Shown here one piece after another: positions 23,804 through 32,640 of a stretch of DNA of 64,000 bases (positions are counted from its first letter, which is position 1; each line of letters begins with the position of its first letter). The stretch covers positions 1-64,000 of the forward strand of contig CBFIGE010000003.1 of the NCBI GenBank assembly GCA_965662045.1, read 5' to 3'. A model generated the notes under the pieces. The model searched no databases. It was not told where the DNA came from and saw only the letters and a program-made list of their open reading frames with translations. A program made the position numbers and the translations under genes. This DNA is from UBA3478 sp965662045 (GTDB taxonomy: Bacteria > Bacteroidota > Bacteroidia > Flavobacteriales > Flavobacteriaceae).

Positions 23804-26451
23804 AACTAGCAGGTCTTGAACCCTTAATCATTTCAAAGGAATCCAACTTTGTCAATGTAGGTGAACGAACCAATGTAGCTGGATCAAAAAAATTTCTTCG
23901 ACTGATTAAAGAAGAAGCTTTTGAAGAAGCCATTGATGTGGCAAGAGAGCAAGTAGAAGGAGGTGCACAAATCATAGACATCAATATGGATGATGGCTTA
24001 ATTGATGGAAAAGAGGTCATGGTTACTTTTTTAAATCTTATAATGGCTGAACCAGAAATTGCAAGGGTTCCCATCATGATTGACTCTTCTAAATGGGATA
24101 TCATCGAAGCGGGTTTAAGAGTGGTTCAAGGCAAATGTGTAGTCAATTCCATCAGTCTAAAAGAAGGCGAAGAAACCTTTATTGCACAAGCCAAGAAAAT
24201 TAAAAGATATGGGGCTGCTGTAATTGTAATGGCCTTTGATGAGTTGGGGCAAGCCGACAACTACCAAAAACGCATTGAAATTGCAGAGCGGTCCTACGAG
24301 CTGTTGGTTAACAAGGCGCAATTTCCTCCTGAAGACATTATTTTTGATTTGAATATTTTCCCGGTAGGCACAGGAATGCAAGAACATCGAAAAAATGCCA
24401 TTGATTTTATAGAGGGCGTTCGATGGGTGCGGCAAAATTTACCGTATTGCAGCTGTAGTGGTGGGGTCAGCAATGTGTCGTTTTCTTTTAGAGGAAACAA
24501 CCGTGTTCGAGAAGCCATGCATTCTGCTTTTCTATACCACGCGATTAAAGCGGGTATGAATATTGGAATTGTCAATCCTTCGCTTTTAGAAGTTTACGAT
24601 GATATTCCAAAAGAATTATTAGATCGTGTGGAGGATGTCTTACTCGATCGAAAAGAAGACGCCACCGAGCGCTTATTGACTTTTGCCGAACAGGTTAAGT
24701 CGAGTTCAAATAAAAAGGAATTAGATCTATCTTGGCGCAAAACATCACTTCAAGAGCGCATCACACATGCACTTATCAAAGGAATTGACAACTATATCAT
24801 TGAAGACACAGAAGAGGCAAGACTTTCTAGTACCCTGCCTTTAGAGGTTATCGAAGGACCACTGATGACAGGTATGAATGTGGTTGGTGATTTATTTGGA
24901 GAAGGTAAAATGTTTTTGCCTCAAGTCGTAAAGTCTGCTCGAGTCATGAAAAAAGCCGTGGCCTATCTTCAGCCTTACATTGAAGAATACAAAGATGAGG
25001 ATACTCGTTCAGCAGGTAAAATCTTAATGGCCACTGTCAAAGGCGATGTTCACGATATCGGTAAAAACATTGTTAGTGTAGTACTTGCATGTAATAATTA
25101 CGAAATCATCGATTTGGGCGTGATGGTACCTCCAGAGAAAATCTTGGAAGAAGCTCGAAAAAATGAAGTAGACGCCATTGGATTAAGTGGATTGATTACG
25201 CCTTCATTGGATGAGATGGTTTTTGTAGCCAAGGAGATGCAACGTCAAAATTTCAACATACCATTACTCATTGGAGGGGCTACCACCTCAAAAGCACATA
25301 CGGCGGTTAAAATAGCTGACCAATACGATTATTCCGTAGTGCACGTCACTGATGCATCGAGAGCTGTAACCGTAGTAGGAGATTTACTCAACAAAAAAAC
25401 AGGAGCAGCTTATCAAAATCAGATCAAGAAAGACTACGCTGAATTCAAGGCCAATTTTATAGGTCGTAAAAGGCAAAAGAATTATTTGGCACTTGATCAG
25501 GCACGTCAACTGAAATATCGTATCAATTGGAATGATTTTGTAACAAATACCCCCAATTTTTTGGGAGTTCAAGTCATTGATGAGATTCCTATTGAAGATT
25601 TGATTCCTTTTATTGACTGGACACCTTTTTTTAGAACATGGGATTTACACGGAAAATTTCCAGCGATTCTAAAAGATGAAATTGTAGGTAAAGAGGCTAC
25701 TAAATTATTCGAAGATGCCCTTAATATGCAGTCAAAACTCATCTCTTTTAATAGGTATTTTGGCCGAGCTGTTTTTGGAATTTTTAAGGCAAATGCAGTT
25801 GAAGACGACATTGAGGTTTATACCACAGAGCACAAAATACACTACTTTAGAACTCTGAGGCAACAGTCTGAAAAGGCTCCTGGAAAACCTCAAATAGCAC
25901 TTTCTGACTTTATATGTCCAAAATCAGAACAGAAAGAAGATCACATCGGTTGTTTTTGCGTGACTACTGGACATCATATCGAAGAGCTGGCAACGTCTTA
26001 TGAAAAAGATGGAGATGACTATAATGCCATCATGGTTAAAGCCTTAGCAGATCGTTGGGCCGAAGCACTTGCAGAGTTTCTCCATCTCAAAGTCAGAAAA
26101 GAATATTGGGGATATGCCTCACAAGAAGAATTTAATACCGATGAGCTCATCGCTGAAAAATACAAAGGCATACGTCCAGCTCCGGGATATCCAGCTTGCC
26201 CTGATCACCTTGAAAAAGAAACCATTTGGGAACTTTTAGAGGTTGAAAAAAACATTGATGTTCGTCTTACTGAGAGTTTAGCCATGTGGCCAGCCTCCTC
26301 GGTAAGCGGTTATTACTTTGCACATCCCGAAGCGAGATATTTTGGATTGGGACAAATTACTGAAGAACAAGTTGCTAATTTTGCAAAGCGTAAAGGAATT
26401 TCCTTGGAGAAAGCGAAAAAATGGTTAGCACCGAATATGACCGTGAGCTAA
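23785..26451 (+). CDS. metH: Methionine synthase, folate, cobalamin and reactivation modules
   Basis: This 888-residue protein holds the remaining MetH domains in order: pterin-binding domain (about 20-290, FVNVGERTNVAGS); cap and B12 domain with the ligand motif GDVHDIGKN, where His423 should bind cobalt; and a C-terminal reactivation domain with RPAPGYPACPDH near 797-808, which binds SAM. It transfers methyl from methyltetrahydrofolate to cobalamin and then to homocysteine bound on the partner protein. Reactivation needs an electron donor not found here. It ends directly against metF, its methyl supplier, with no gap. Confidence 0.95.
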   Translation: MEERRLKLAGLEPLIISKESNFVNVGERTNVAGSKKFLRLIKEEAFEEAIDVAREQVEGGAQIIDINMDDGLIDGKEVMVTFLNLIMAEPEIARVPIMIDSSKWDIIEAGLRVVQGKCVVNSISLKEGEETFIAQAKKIKRYGAAVIVMAFDELGQADNYQKRIEIAERSYELLVNKAQFPPEDIIFDLNIFPVGTGMQEHRKNAIDFIEGVRWVRQNLPYCSCSGGVSNVSFSFRGNNRVREAMHSAFLYHAIKAGMNIGIVNPSLLEVYDDIPKELLDRVEDVLLDRKEDATERLLTFAEQVKSSSNKKELDLSWRKTSLQERITHALIKGIDNYIIEDTEEARLSSTLPLEVIEGPLMTGMNVVGDLFGEGKMFLPQVVKSARVMKKAVAYLQPYIEEYKDEDTRSAGKILMATVKGDVHDIGKNIVSVVLACNNYEIIDLGVMVPPEKILEEARKNEVDAIGLSGLITPSLDEMVFVAKEMQRQNFNIPLLIGGATTSKAHTAVKIADQYDYSVVHVTDASRAVTVVGDLLNKKTGAAYQNQIKKDYAEFKANFIGRKRQKNYLALDQARQLKYRINWNDFVTNTPNFLGVQVIDEIPIEDLIPFIDWTPFFRTWDLHGKFPAILKDEIVGKEATKLFEDALNMQSKLISFNRYFGRAVFGIFKANAVEDDIEVYTTEHKIHYFRTLRQQSEKAPGKPQIALSDFICPKSEQKEDHIGCFCVTTGHHIEELATSYEKDGDDYNAIMVKALADRWAEALAEFLHLKVRKEYWGYASQEEFNTDELIAEKYKGIRPAPGYPACPDHLEKETIWELLEVEKNIDVRLTESLAMWPASSVSGYYFAHPEARYFGLGQITEEQVANFAKRKGISLEKAKKWLAPNMTVS

Positions 26452-27405
26452 ATGAAGGTAACAGAGCACATAGTACAAGCAGATAAATGCTTGTTTTCAT
26501 TTGAAATACTTCCGCCCTTAAAAGGGCAGGATATCAATGCCATCTATCACACCGTTGAAAATTTATTGGAATTTAACCCCCCGTTTATCGATGTGACCTA
26601 CCATAGAGAAGAATACCAATATGTTGAAAAAGCCGGTGGATTATTAGAAAAAAGAGTGGTTCGAAAACGACCTGGCACTTTGGGGATTTGTGCCGCCCTT
26701 CAGTCTAAATACGATGTCGATATGGTACCCCATGTTCTTTGTGGTGGATTCACCAAAGAAGACACAGAAAATTTTTTGATCGATTTGGATTTTTTGGGAA
26801 TTAAAAACGTGGTGGCCTTACGCGGAGACGCCGTACCAACAGAGGTGTACTTTAAGCCAGAGCAGCAAGGGCATTCTTATGCCAGCGAACTCGTAGCTCA
26901 AATAAATGGACTCAACAAAGGTCATTATCTCGATGAAGAGCTGAAGCATTCGCATGCTACAGATTTTTGTGTTGGAGTAGGGGGATATCCTGAAAAACAC
27001 ATGGAGGCGCCGAGCCTTGAAAACGATATTGCTTTTTTAAGACAGAAAGTAGATTCAGGAGCCGATTACATCATTACCCAAATGTTCTTTGACAACCAAA
27101 AGTATTTCGAATTCGTTGACCGCTGCAGAAAAGAGGGAATCAATTGCCCCATCATTCCAGGGTTAAAACCGATTTCGACCATCAAACAACTGTCATTGCT
27201 GCCACACCGATTTCATGTTGACCTTCCTCAAGATTTAATACAAGCCGTGGAATCCTGTTCTTCAAATGCGCAAGTTAATGAAGTAGGTGTTGAATGGTGC
27301 ATTGCGCAAAGCCGAGATCTTATTCAAGCTGGAGTTCCTGTTTTACATTACTATACCATGAGTCGAAGTGAGAACATCCATAAAATCGCTAAAGCCATAT
27401 TCTAA
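26452..27405 (+). CDS. metF: 5,10-methylenetetrahydrofolate reductase
   Basis: This 317-residue flavoprotein reduces methylene-tetrahydrofolate to methyl-tetrahydrofolate, the methyl donor for MetH. Seen motifs are FSFEILPPLKG at the start of the barrel (the Glu acts in catalysis), NVVALRGDAV near 120 and FCVGVGGYPEKH near 170. It starts on the base after the metH stop and its own stop overlaps the next ATG by one base, so it belongs to the SAM-riboswitch operon. The length is normal. Confidence 0.95.
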   Translation: MKVTEHIVQADKCLFSFEILPPLKGQDINAIYHTVENLLEFNPPFIDVTYHREEYQYVEKAGGLLEKRVVRKRPGTLGICAALQSKYDVDMVPHVLCGGFTKEDTENFLIDLDFLGIKNVVALRGDAVPTEVYFKPEQQGHSYASELVAQINGLNKGHYLDEELKHSHATDFCVGVGGYPEKHMEAPSLENDIAFLRQKVDSGADYIITQMFFDNQKYFEFVDRCRKEGINCPIIPGLKPISTIKQLSLLPHRFHVDLPQDLIQAVESCSSNAQVNEVGVEWCIAQSRDLIQAGVPVLHYYTMSRSENIHKIAKAIF

Positions 27406-27797
27406 TGAGAAACCTTCTTTTTTTGCTTTGCTTCGGTTTTTATTCTAGTTTTTTTGCTCAGGCCAAAGCAGAGACTGTTTTAGAAACTTCTGAGGCATGG
27501 AACGGAACCTCTTATCGAATCCCAAATGACCCTTCTGTTTTGGTTTTGAAAATTAAAATCCCTGCAAAAGATACCTTGGCCTGGCACCAACATCCTTATT
27601 TCAATGTGGGTTATTTACTAAAAGGTAAGCTCAAGGTAGAGACTCAAAAAGGGGAAACACTAATAATGAAAGCCGGAGAATCTTTAGTTGAATTGAATGA
27701 GCAATGGCACAGAGGTATTAATTTAGGTGAGGAGGACATCGAAATTGTAGTCTTCTACCTCAAGGATAAGGACACTCCAATAACCATACTCCAATAA
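27405..27797 (+). CDS. Secreted cupin-domain protein
   Basis: This protein of 130 residues has a signal peptide (MRNLLFLLCFGFYSSFFAQA) followed by one small beta-barrel cupin. Possible metal ligands are seen in WHQHPYFNVGY (two His), then a glutamate-bearing strand, and WHRGIN near the end. It should be periplasmic. Cupins bind metals and small molecules, and I cannot name its ligand. Its start overlaps the metF stop (TAATG), placing it as the last gene of the methionine operon. That may be packing only. It ends exactly where the convergent transporter gene ends. Confidence 0.75.
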   Translation: MRNLLFLLCFGFYSSFFAQAKAETVLETSEAWNGTSYRIPNDPSVLVLKIKIPAKDTLAWHQHPYFNVGYLLKGKLKVETQKGETLIMKAGESLVELNEQWHRGINLGEEDIEIVVFYLKDKDTPITILQ

Positions 27798-29132
27798 TTA
27801 CATTTGTTTTTCGAGTTGTTCAAGACTTATGCCTTTTGTTTCAGGCATAATTCTGATTACCCAGAAAAGTTGAACGCACATAACCAACATGAAAAAGGCG
27901 AAAATAGGCCATGGATTTTGCCCAAAAATTCCACTTTTCTCGTCGAGAAAAACGGGAGTAATTAGGGTTATTATTGCGGCAAATACCCAGTGTGTACTAG
28001 CACCCCATGACTGCCCATAAGACCTTATTTTATTCGGAAATATTTCAGAGATAAAAACCCAAATTACAGCCCCTTGACCCATCGCATGAGAGGCGATAAA
28101 GAGCAAGATAAAGCTGATCAAAAATCCGGCAGATAAAGAGGCATAAAAAGCATAGGCTACCATCCCAAGCGAAACAATATAGCCCCATGAACCGATTTTG
28201 AGTAATTCTCTTCGTCCTAAACGATCGATTAATCGAACACCGACATAGGTAAATACAAGATTAATCAATCCTATAGATATAGAACTAAACAAGGATTCAG
28301 AACTAGCTAAACCTGCCTTTTGAAGAATTTCGGGTGCGTAGTACAATACGAAATTGATTCCAGAAAGCTGATTGAAAAAAGCAATCACAAAAGCTAAAAA
28401 CAATGGTTTTTTGTAAGCAGATGAGAACAACTTGGTCTTTTTCTTGGAGGAGAGCTCCTTTTCCTCTTGAATGGCTGCAATAGCTGAATCAACTGCTTGC
28501 TGATTATAGAGCTTTCCTAAAATAGTGCTAGCCCTGTCAATATCGTTTTGTTTACTGATCAACCAACGAGGAGACTGGGGTAATTTTATTGCTAGTAGGG
28601 TATAGATTATTGCCGGTAGGGCTTCTACCCCTAGCATCCATCTCCAATCTTCACTTCCTTGAAATCCTTTTAACAGGTAATTCGAAAGAAAAGCGATTAG
28701 TATTCCAAATACAATATTAAATTGATACAGAGCTCCAAGTTTACCCCTGTTTTCAGCCGAGGCAATTTCAGAAATATAAATGGGTGCGGCAACTGATGAA
28801 ACACCGACACCGACACCTCCAATAAATCGGAATGAGGAGAATAAAATAGGATTAGTTGCCATTGCTGATCCAATAGCTGACAGGGCATATAGTATGCCAA
28901 TTCCGATCAGGGTGTTTTTTCTACCGAAACGATCGCAGGGGATTCCTCCAAAAACACTTCCAATAACTGTTCCCCATAGGGCCATAGACATAATAAAAAA
29001 TCCGTGAAACAAGGGAGAGGTATTCCAAAGTGCTTTGATTGGTAAATTAGCTCCGCTGATAACAACGGTATCAAAGCCGAATAAAAATCCTGCTAATGCC
29101 GCGGTAAGTGCGATATTAAATATTCTGTTCAT
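27798..29132 (-). CDS. Sugar porter of the major facilitator superfamily
   Basis: This 444-residue protein has 12 membrane helices and the sugar porter signatures: GFLFGFDTVVISGA in helix 1, DRFGRKNTL in loop 2-3 and PIYISEIASAENRGKLG after helix 4. The second-half copy DRLGRRELL and the tail motif PETKGISLEQLE complete the pattern. It imports a sugar, probably with H+ or Na+. XylE-like members carry xylose, glucose or galactose, so the substrate is not fixed by sequence. Its start overlaps the end of the Kdo transferase gene by 17 bases, so they share an mRNA. Confidence 0.9.
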   Translation of the reverse strand: MNRIFNIALTAALAGFLFGFDTVVISGANLPIKALWNTSPLFHGFFIMSMALWGTVIGSVFGGIPCDRFGRKNTLIGIGILYALSAIGSAMATNPILFSSFRFIGGVGVGVSSVAAPIYISEIASAENRGKLGALYQFNIVFGILIAFLSNYLLKGFQGSEDWRWMLGVEALPAIIYTLLAIKLPQSPRWLISKQNDIDRASTILGKLYNQQAVDSAIAAIQEEKELSSKKKTKLFSSAYKKPLFLAFVIAFFNQLSGINFVLYYAPEILQKAGLASSESLFSSISIGLINLVFTYVGVRLIDRLGRRELLKIGSWGYIVSLGMVAYAFYASLSAGFLISFILLFIASHAMGQGAVIWVFISEIFPNKIRSYGQSWGASTHWVFAAIITLITPVFLDEKSGIFGQNPWPIFAFFMLVMCVQLFWVIRIMPETKGISLEQLEKQM

Positions 29133-30375
29133 GTGGGTTAGTTTGTTTGTCTAATGTGGTTTTGATTTTTTCAAGGATTTGTTCAGTCGCACCTTTTTTG
29201 GCTTGAATTCGTTCCAAATTATTGGCTCCAAGTTTTTGAATTAATTGGGGATTACTCATCCATTTATTTATGATTTTTTTAAGTTCTTCACTATTCTTGA
29301 CGACTTGAATTCCACCATTTTGGTGCAAATCAATAACTTCTGGAAAAGCACTGTAATGAGGGCCTATTAGGATTGGTTTTGCGTAAACAGCGGCTTCTAG
29401 TGTATTGTGAAGACCTGTTTTAAATCCACCACCTATAAATGCACAATCTCCATAGAAATAAAGGCTGCTTAACAGTCCTATTTGATCTACAATCATCACT
29501 TGGCTCTGCACATCTGCCTCGTATTTTGAAAGGCACTGTGCATTGAAAGCTTTAAAAAGAGCTGAGATTCGATTTATATTTTTGATATCTACCTGATGTG
29601 GAGCAATTACAAGTTTTATATCTGTACTCGACATTAATTCATAAAGGAGTTCTTCTTCTTCAGGCCAAGAACTTCCCACAACCATGGTGAACTCATCTTG
29701 AGCAAAGTTTTGAGCCCATTGTAATTCTTTTCGTTTCGAGGCAATTTCTACTACACGATCATATCGGGTATCTGAACTTTGGACAGCATTTAGGTGTGGT
29801 AAAAAGTTCTTAAGTTGATTTTGAGAATTTTCGTCTTGGGTGAAAATAGTATCGAAACAACTTATAGCCTTTCGCAGCAGTTGTCCCTGCCATTTGAAGA
29901 GAATGTGATTTTGATAAAATCGTGCTGAAATGAGTAGTGCAGCAATTTTTTGTGCTTTAAGTGCGAACATGAAATTCGGCCAAAGCTCGTACTTGACGAA
30001 AATAGCCATCGCAAAGTCTTGACTTTTAAGGAATCGCTTGGCGTTGCGCTTGGTGTCCAAGGGCAAATAAATTGTTTTATCTGCCAGGGTGTTATTTTTT
30101 TTAACTTCATAGCCTGAAGGGGAGAAAAAGCTCAACAAAATGGCGTAATCAGTAAAGTGATATTTGAGCTGTTCGAGCAGCGGCTGACCCTGTTCGTATT
30201 CACCGAGAGAAGCAACGTGCATCCAAATGACTTTTCTGTCAGGGTTCCATTGTTCCATGGATTGCAGTACACCTTTTCTTCCTTTAAAAAAAAGCCTCAG
30301 TTTTGGAGACATAAGATCTGAAAATCTACCCAAAAATTGGAGCGATTCAATTAGGAAGTTGTAAACATACGACAT
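29116..30375 (-). CDS. waaA: 3-deoxy-D-manno-octulosonic acid (Kdo) transferase
   Basis: This inner-membrane glycosyltransferase is about 419 residues long. It starts with a hydrophobic anchor (about 1-25) and then two Rossmann domains. Visible family blocks are WMHVASLGEYEQ, with the glutamate needed for catalysis, and FIGGGFKTGLHNTLEAA near 310, which binds CMP-Kdo. It adds Kdo to lipid A precursor, so the cell makes lipopolysaccharide. I set the start at the ATG of MSYVYNF (30375); a TTG 21 bases further up is less likely. It shares an intergenic region with the divergent aminotransferase gene. Confidence 0.9.
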   Translation of the reverse strand: MSYVYNFLIESLQFLGRFSDLMSPKLRLFFKGRKGVLQSMEQWNPDRKVIWMHVASLGEYEQGQPLLEQLKYHFTDYAILLSFFSPSGYEVKKNNTLADKTIYLPLDTKRNAKRFLKSQDFAMAIFVKYELWPNFMFALKAQKIAALLISARFYQNHILFKWQGQLLRKAISCFDTIFTQDENSQNQLKNFLPHLNAVQSSDTRYDRVVEIASKRKELQWAQNFAQDEFTMVVGSSWPEEEELLYELMSSTDIKLVIAPHQVDIKNINRISALFKAFNAQCLSKYEADVQSQVMIVDQIGLLSSLYFYGDCAFIGGGFKTGLHNTLEAAVYAKPILIGPHYSAFPEVIDLHQNGGIQVVKNSEELKKIINKWMSNPQLIQKLGANNLERIQAKKGATEQILEKIKTTLDKQTNPHEQNI

Positions 30376-30422
30376 CGAGGTGCAAATATTAGACAATATT
30401 AAAAATTCAAATCGCGAATTAC

Positions 30423-30430
30423 TACCTTTG
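30423..30430 (+). promoter_or_regulatory. Likely -7 element for the aminotransferase gene
   Basis: TACCTTTG matches TAnnTTTG and lies 17 bases before the start at 30447. No TTTG is seen at the expected distance. Confidence 0.4.
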
Positions 30431-30446
30431 AAGCAATTAAATACAG

Positions 30447-31598
30447 ATGAAAAAGATACAAATGGTTGACTTGGTCAGTCAACTTGAGCCCATTAAAAAT
30501 GAGATTTTATCTTCTTTTGAACAAATACTCGAAGAAGCATCTTTCATAAATGGTCCGCAGGTTCGCAAATTTCAAGCAGACCTAGAGGCTTATATGGAGG
30601 TGAAACACGTTATTCCTTGTGCTAATGGAACCGACGCCCTGCAAATCGCTATGATGGGCCTTGGGCTTAAACCTGGTGATGAGGTGATTACAGCCGATTT
30701 TACTTTTGCTGCTACTGTTGAGGTTATTGCCTTACTCGGACTCACTCCAGTTTTAGTAGATGTCGACCCAAGAACTTTTGTTATAGATGTCAAAGCGATA
30801 GAAAGAGCAATTACATCCAAAACCAAGGCCATAGTCCCTGTGCATCTATTCGGCCAAAGTGCACCTATGGACGAAATTAAAGCACTGGCGAAAAAACATA
30901 ATTTATTTGTCATCGAAGATAATGCTCAAGGCATTGGAACACATTACATCGACAAAAATCATAAAAAACATAAAGCAGGAACTATTGGAGATGTTTCTGC
31001 AACTTCATTTTTTCCTTCTAAAAACCTTGGAGCTTACGGAGATGGAGGAGCTTTGATGACCAATAATGATGAGTTGGCACATACCCTAAGAGGAATTGTT
31101 AATCACGGAATGTACGAACGATATCATCACAATGTGGTAGGTGTAAATTCTAGACTTGATTCTCTACAAGCGGCTGTTCTAGCTGCTAAACTGCCGCATC
31201 TAGACACTTACAATGCCAAGAGAAGACGTGCAGCTATTAAGTACAACCATTATTTTCAAAACAGTCCTTACCTCATTACCCCACTTACGGTCAGTAGTTG
31301 TGAAGGAATATGTGCACAATGTACTTGCCATGTATTTCATCAATATACACTTCGTGTCAAAGAAGGCAAAAGAGATGGGCTTGCAGAACACTTAAAAGTT
31401 ATGCAAATTCCTTTTGGTATTTACTACCCTATACCTCTGCATCGTCAAAAAGCATATGTAGACAGTAGCTACAAAGAAGAAGATTTTAGTGTGACAAATC
31501 AGTTGGTAGATGAGGTTATCTCTTTACCAATGCACTCAGAATTAGAAGACGACCAAATCGAATTTATCGCCAAAACGGTGTTGGATTATGTAAACTAA
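30447..31598 (+). CDS. DegT/DnrJ/EryC1/StrS sugar aminotransferase
   Basis: This 383-residue PLP aminotransferase belongs to the DegT family, which converts nucleotide-linked keto-sugars to amino sugars. It has CANGTDALQIA (PLP phosphate site, near 55), VIEDNAQGIG near 155, the lysine in FFPSKNLGAYGDGGA near 185-200, and VGVNSRLDSLQAAVL near 230. A three-cysteine stretch (CEGICAQCTCH, about 285-295) is an odd insert. The next gene makes UDP-galactose-type sugars, so a role in surface polysaccharide or LPS is likely. The precise sugar is unknown. Confidence 0.88.
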   Translation: MKKIQMVDLVSQLEPIKNEILSSFEQILEEASFINGPQVRKFQADLEAYMEVKHVIPCANGTDALQIAMMGLGLKPGDEVITADFTFAATVEVIALLGLTPVLVDVDPRTFVIDVKAIERAITSKTKAIVPVHLFGQSAPMDEIKALAKKHNLFVIEDNAQGIGTHYIDKNHKKHKAGTIGDVSATSFFPSKNLGAYGDGGALMTNNDELAHTLRGIVNHGMYERYHHNVVGVNSRLDSLQAAVLAAKLPHLDTYNAKRRRAAIKYNHYFQNSPYLITPLTVSSCEGICAQCTCHVFHQYTLRVKEGKRDGLAEHLKVMQIPFGIYYPIPLHRQKAYVDSSYKEEDFSVTNQLVDEVISLPMHSELEDDQIEFIAKTVLDYVN

Positions 31599-31613
31599 AC
31601 CTAAATAACAACA

Positions 31614-32630
31614 ATGAAAATTTTAGTCACAGGGGGACTCGGCTTTATAGGTTCTCACACCGTGGTTGAACTCCTTGAAAAAAATTATAAAGTAGTAATT
31701 ATTGACGATCTTAGTAATTCAGACGAAAAAGTCTTAGACGGTATTAAACAAATCACGGCTAAAGATGTGCAGTTTGAAAAAATTGACTTACGAGATCGAG
31801 GTGCAGTTGCCGATTTTTTTAAAGATCATTCTGATATACAGGGTGTCATACACTTCGCAGCGTCTAAAGCAGTAGGAGAAAGTGTGGATGACCCGCTCAT
31901 GTATTACGAAAATAATCTTTCGAGTTTGGTCTACCTTTTAAAAGAATTACTCGCAATAGGAAGAGCTAATTTCATTTTTAGCTCTTCATGTACTGTGTAC
32001 GGTGAGGCTGACCAAGTTCCAATCACCGAAGAAGCTGAGATTAAGCCTGCACTATCGCCTTATGGAAACACCAAACAAATCGGTGAAGAAATCATCAAAG
32101 ATTCCTGTAAAGCCTATCCGGAACTCAATGCAATTTCTTTGAGGTATTTCAATCCAATTGGAGCCCATCCTTCTGCTTTAATAGGAGAGTTGCCTATTGG
32201 TATTCCACAAAATCTAATTCCTTTTATTACTCAAACTGCGGTTGGCTTAAGAAGTGAACTCTCGGTTTTTGGCGACGATTATTCGACCGAAGATGGAACC
32301 TGTATTAGAGATTATATTTACGTGGTAGATTTAGCCAAGGCGCACGTCAAAGCATTAGAGCGCTTAATTAACCAAAAAGCTAGTACTAATTACGAGGTTT
32401 TTAACTTGGGAACAGGCAAAGGCAGTTCGGTGATGGAGGTCATTCAGAGCTTTGAACGTATTTCTGAACAAAAACTACCCTACAGAATAGGACCAAGGCG
32501 CGAAGGGGATGTAATAAAAGCTTTTGCTGACACCAAAAAAGCTAATCAAGTGCTTGGTTGGTCGAGCGAGACCCCCCTAGATGACGCTTTGCTAACTGCC
32601 TTGCGTTGGGAGAAAAAAATTAGAGAATAA
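31614..32630 (+). CDS. galE: UDP-glucose 4-epimerase
   Basis: This 338-residue extended short-chain dehydrogenase has the NAD motif VTGGLGFIGSH at the start. The catalytic Ser-Tyr-Lys set is in SSSCTVYG and YGNTK (SPYGNTKQIGEE). The block DGTCIRDYIYVVDLA near 225-240 is typical of GalE. It interconverts UDP-glucose and UDP-galactose for surface sugars. It follows the aminotransferase by 15 bases and precedes a secreted amidohydrolase by 10, so the three are probably one transcript. Confidence 0.93.
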   Translation: MKILVTGGLGFIGSHTVVELLEKNYKVVIIDDLSNSDEKVLDGIKQITAKDVQFEKIDLRDRGAVADFFKDHSDIQGVIHFAASKAVGESVDDPLMYYENNLSSLVYLLKELLAIGRANFIFSSSCTVYGEADQVPITEEAEIKPALSPYGNTKQIGEEIIKDSCKAYPELNAISLRYFNPIGAHPSALIGELPIGIPQNLIPFITQTAVGLRSELSVFGDDYSTEDGTCIRDYIYVVDLAKAHVKALERLINQKASTNYEVFNLGTGKGSSVMEVIQSFERISEQKLPYRIGPRREGDVIKAFADTKKANQVLGWSSETPLDDALLTALRWEKKIRE

Positions 32631-32640
32631 ATAACAGCTT

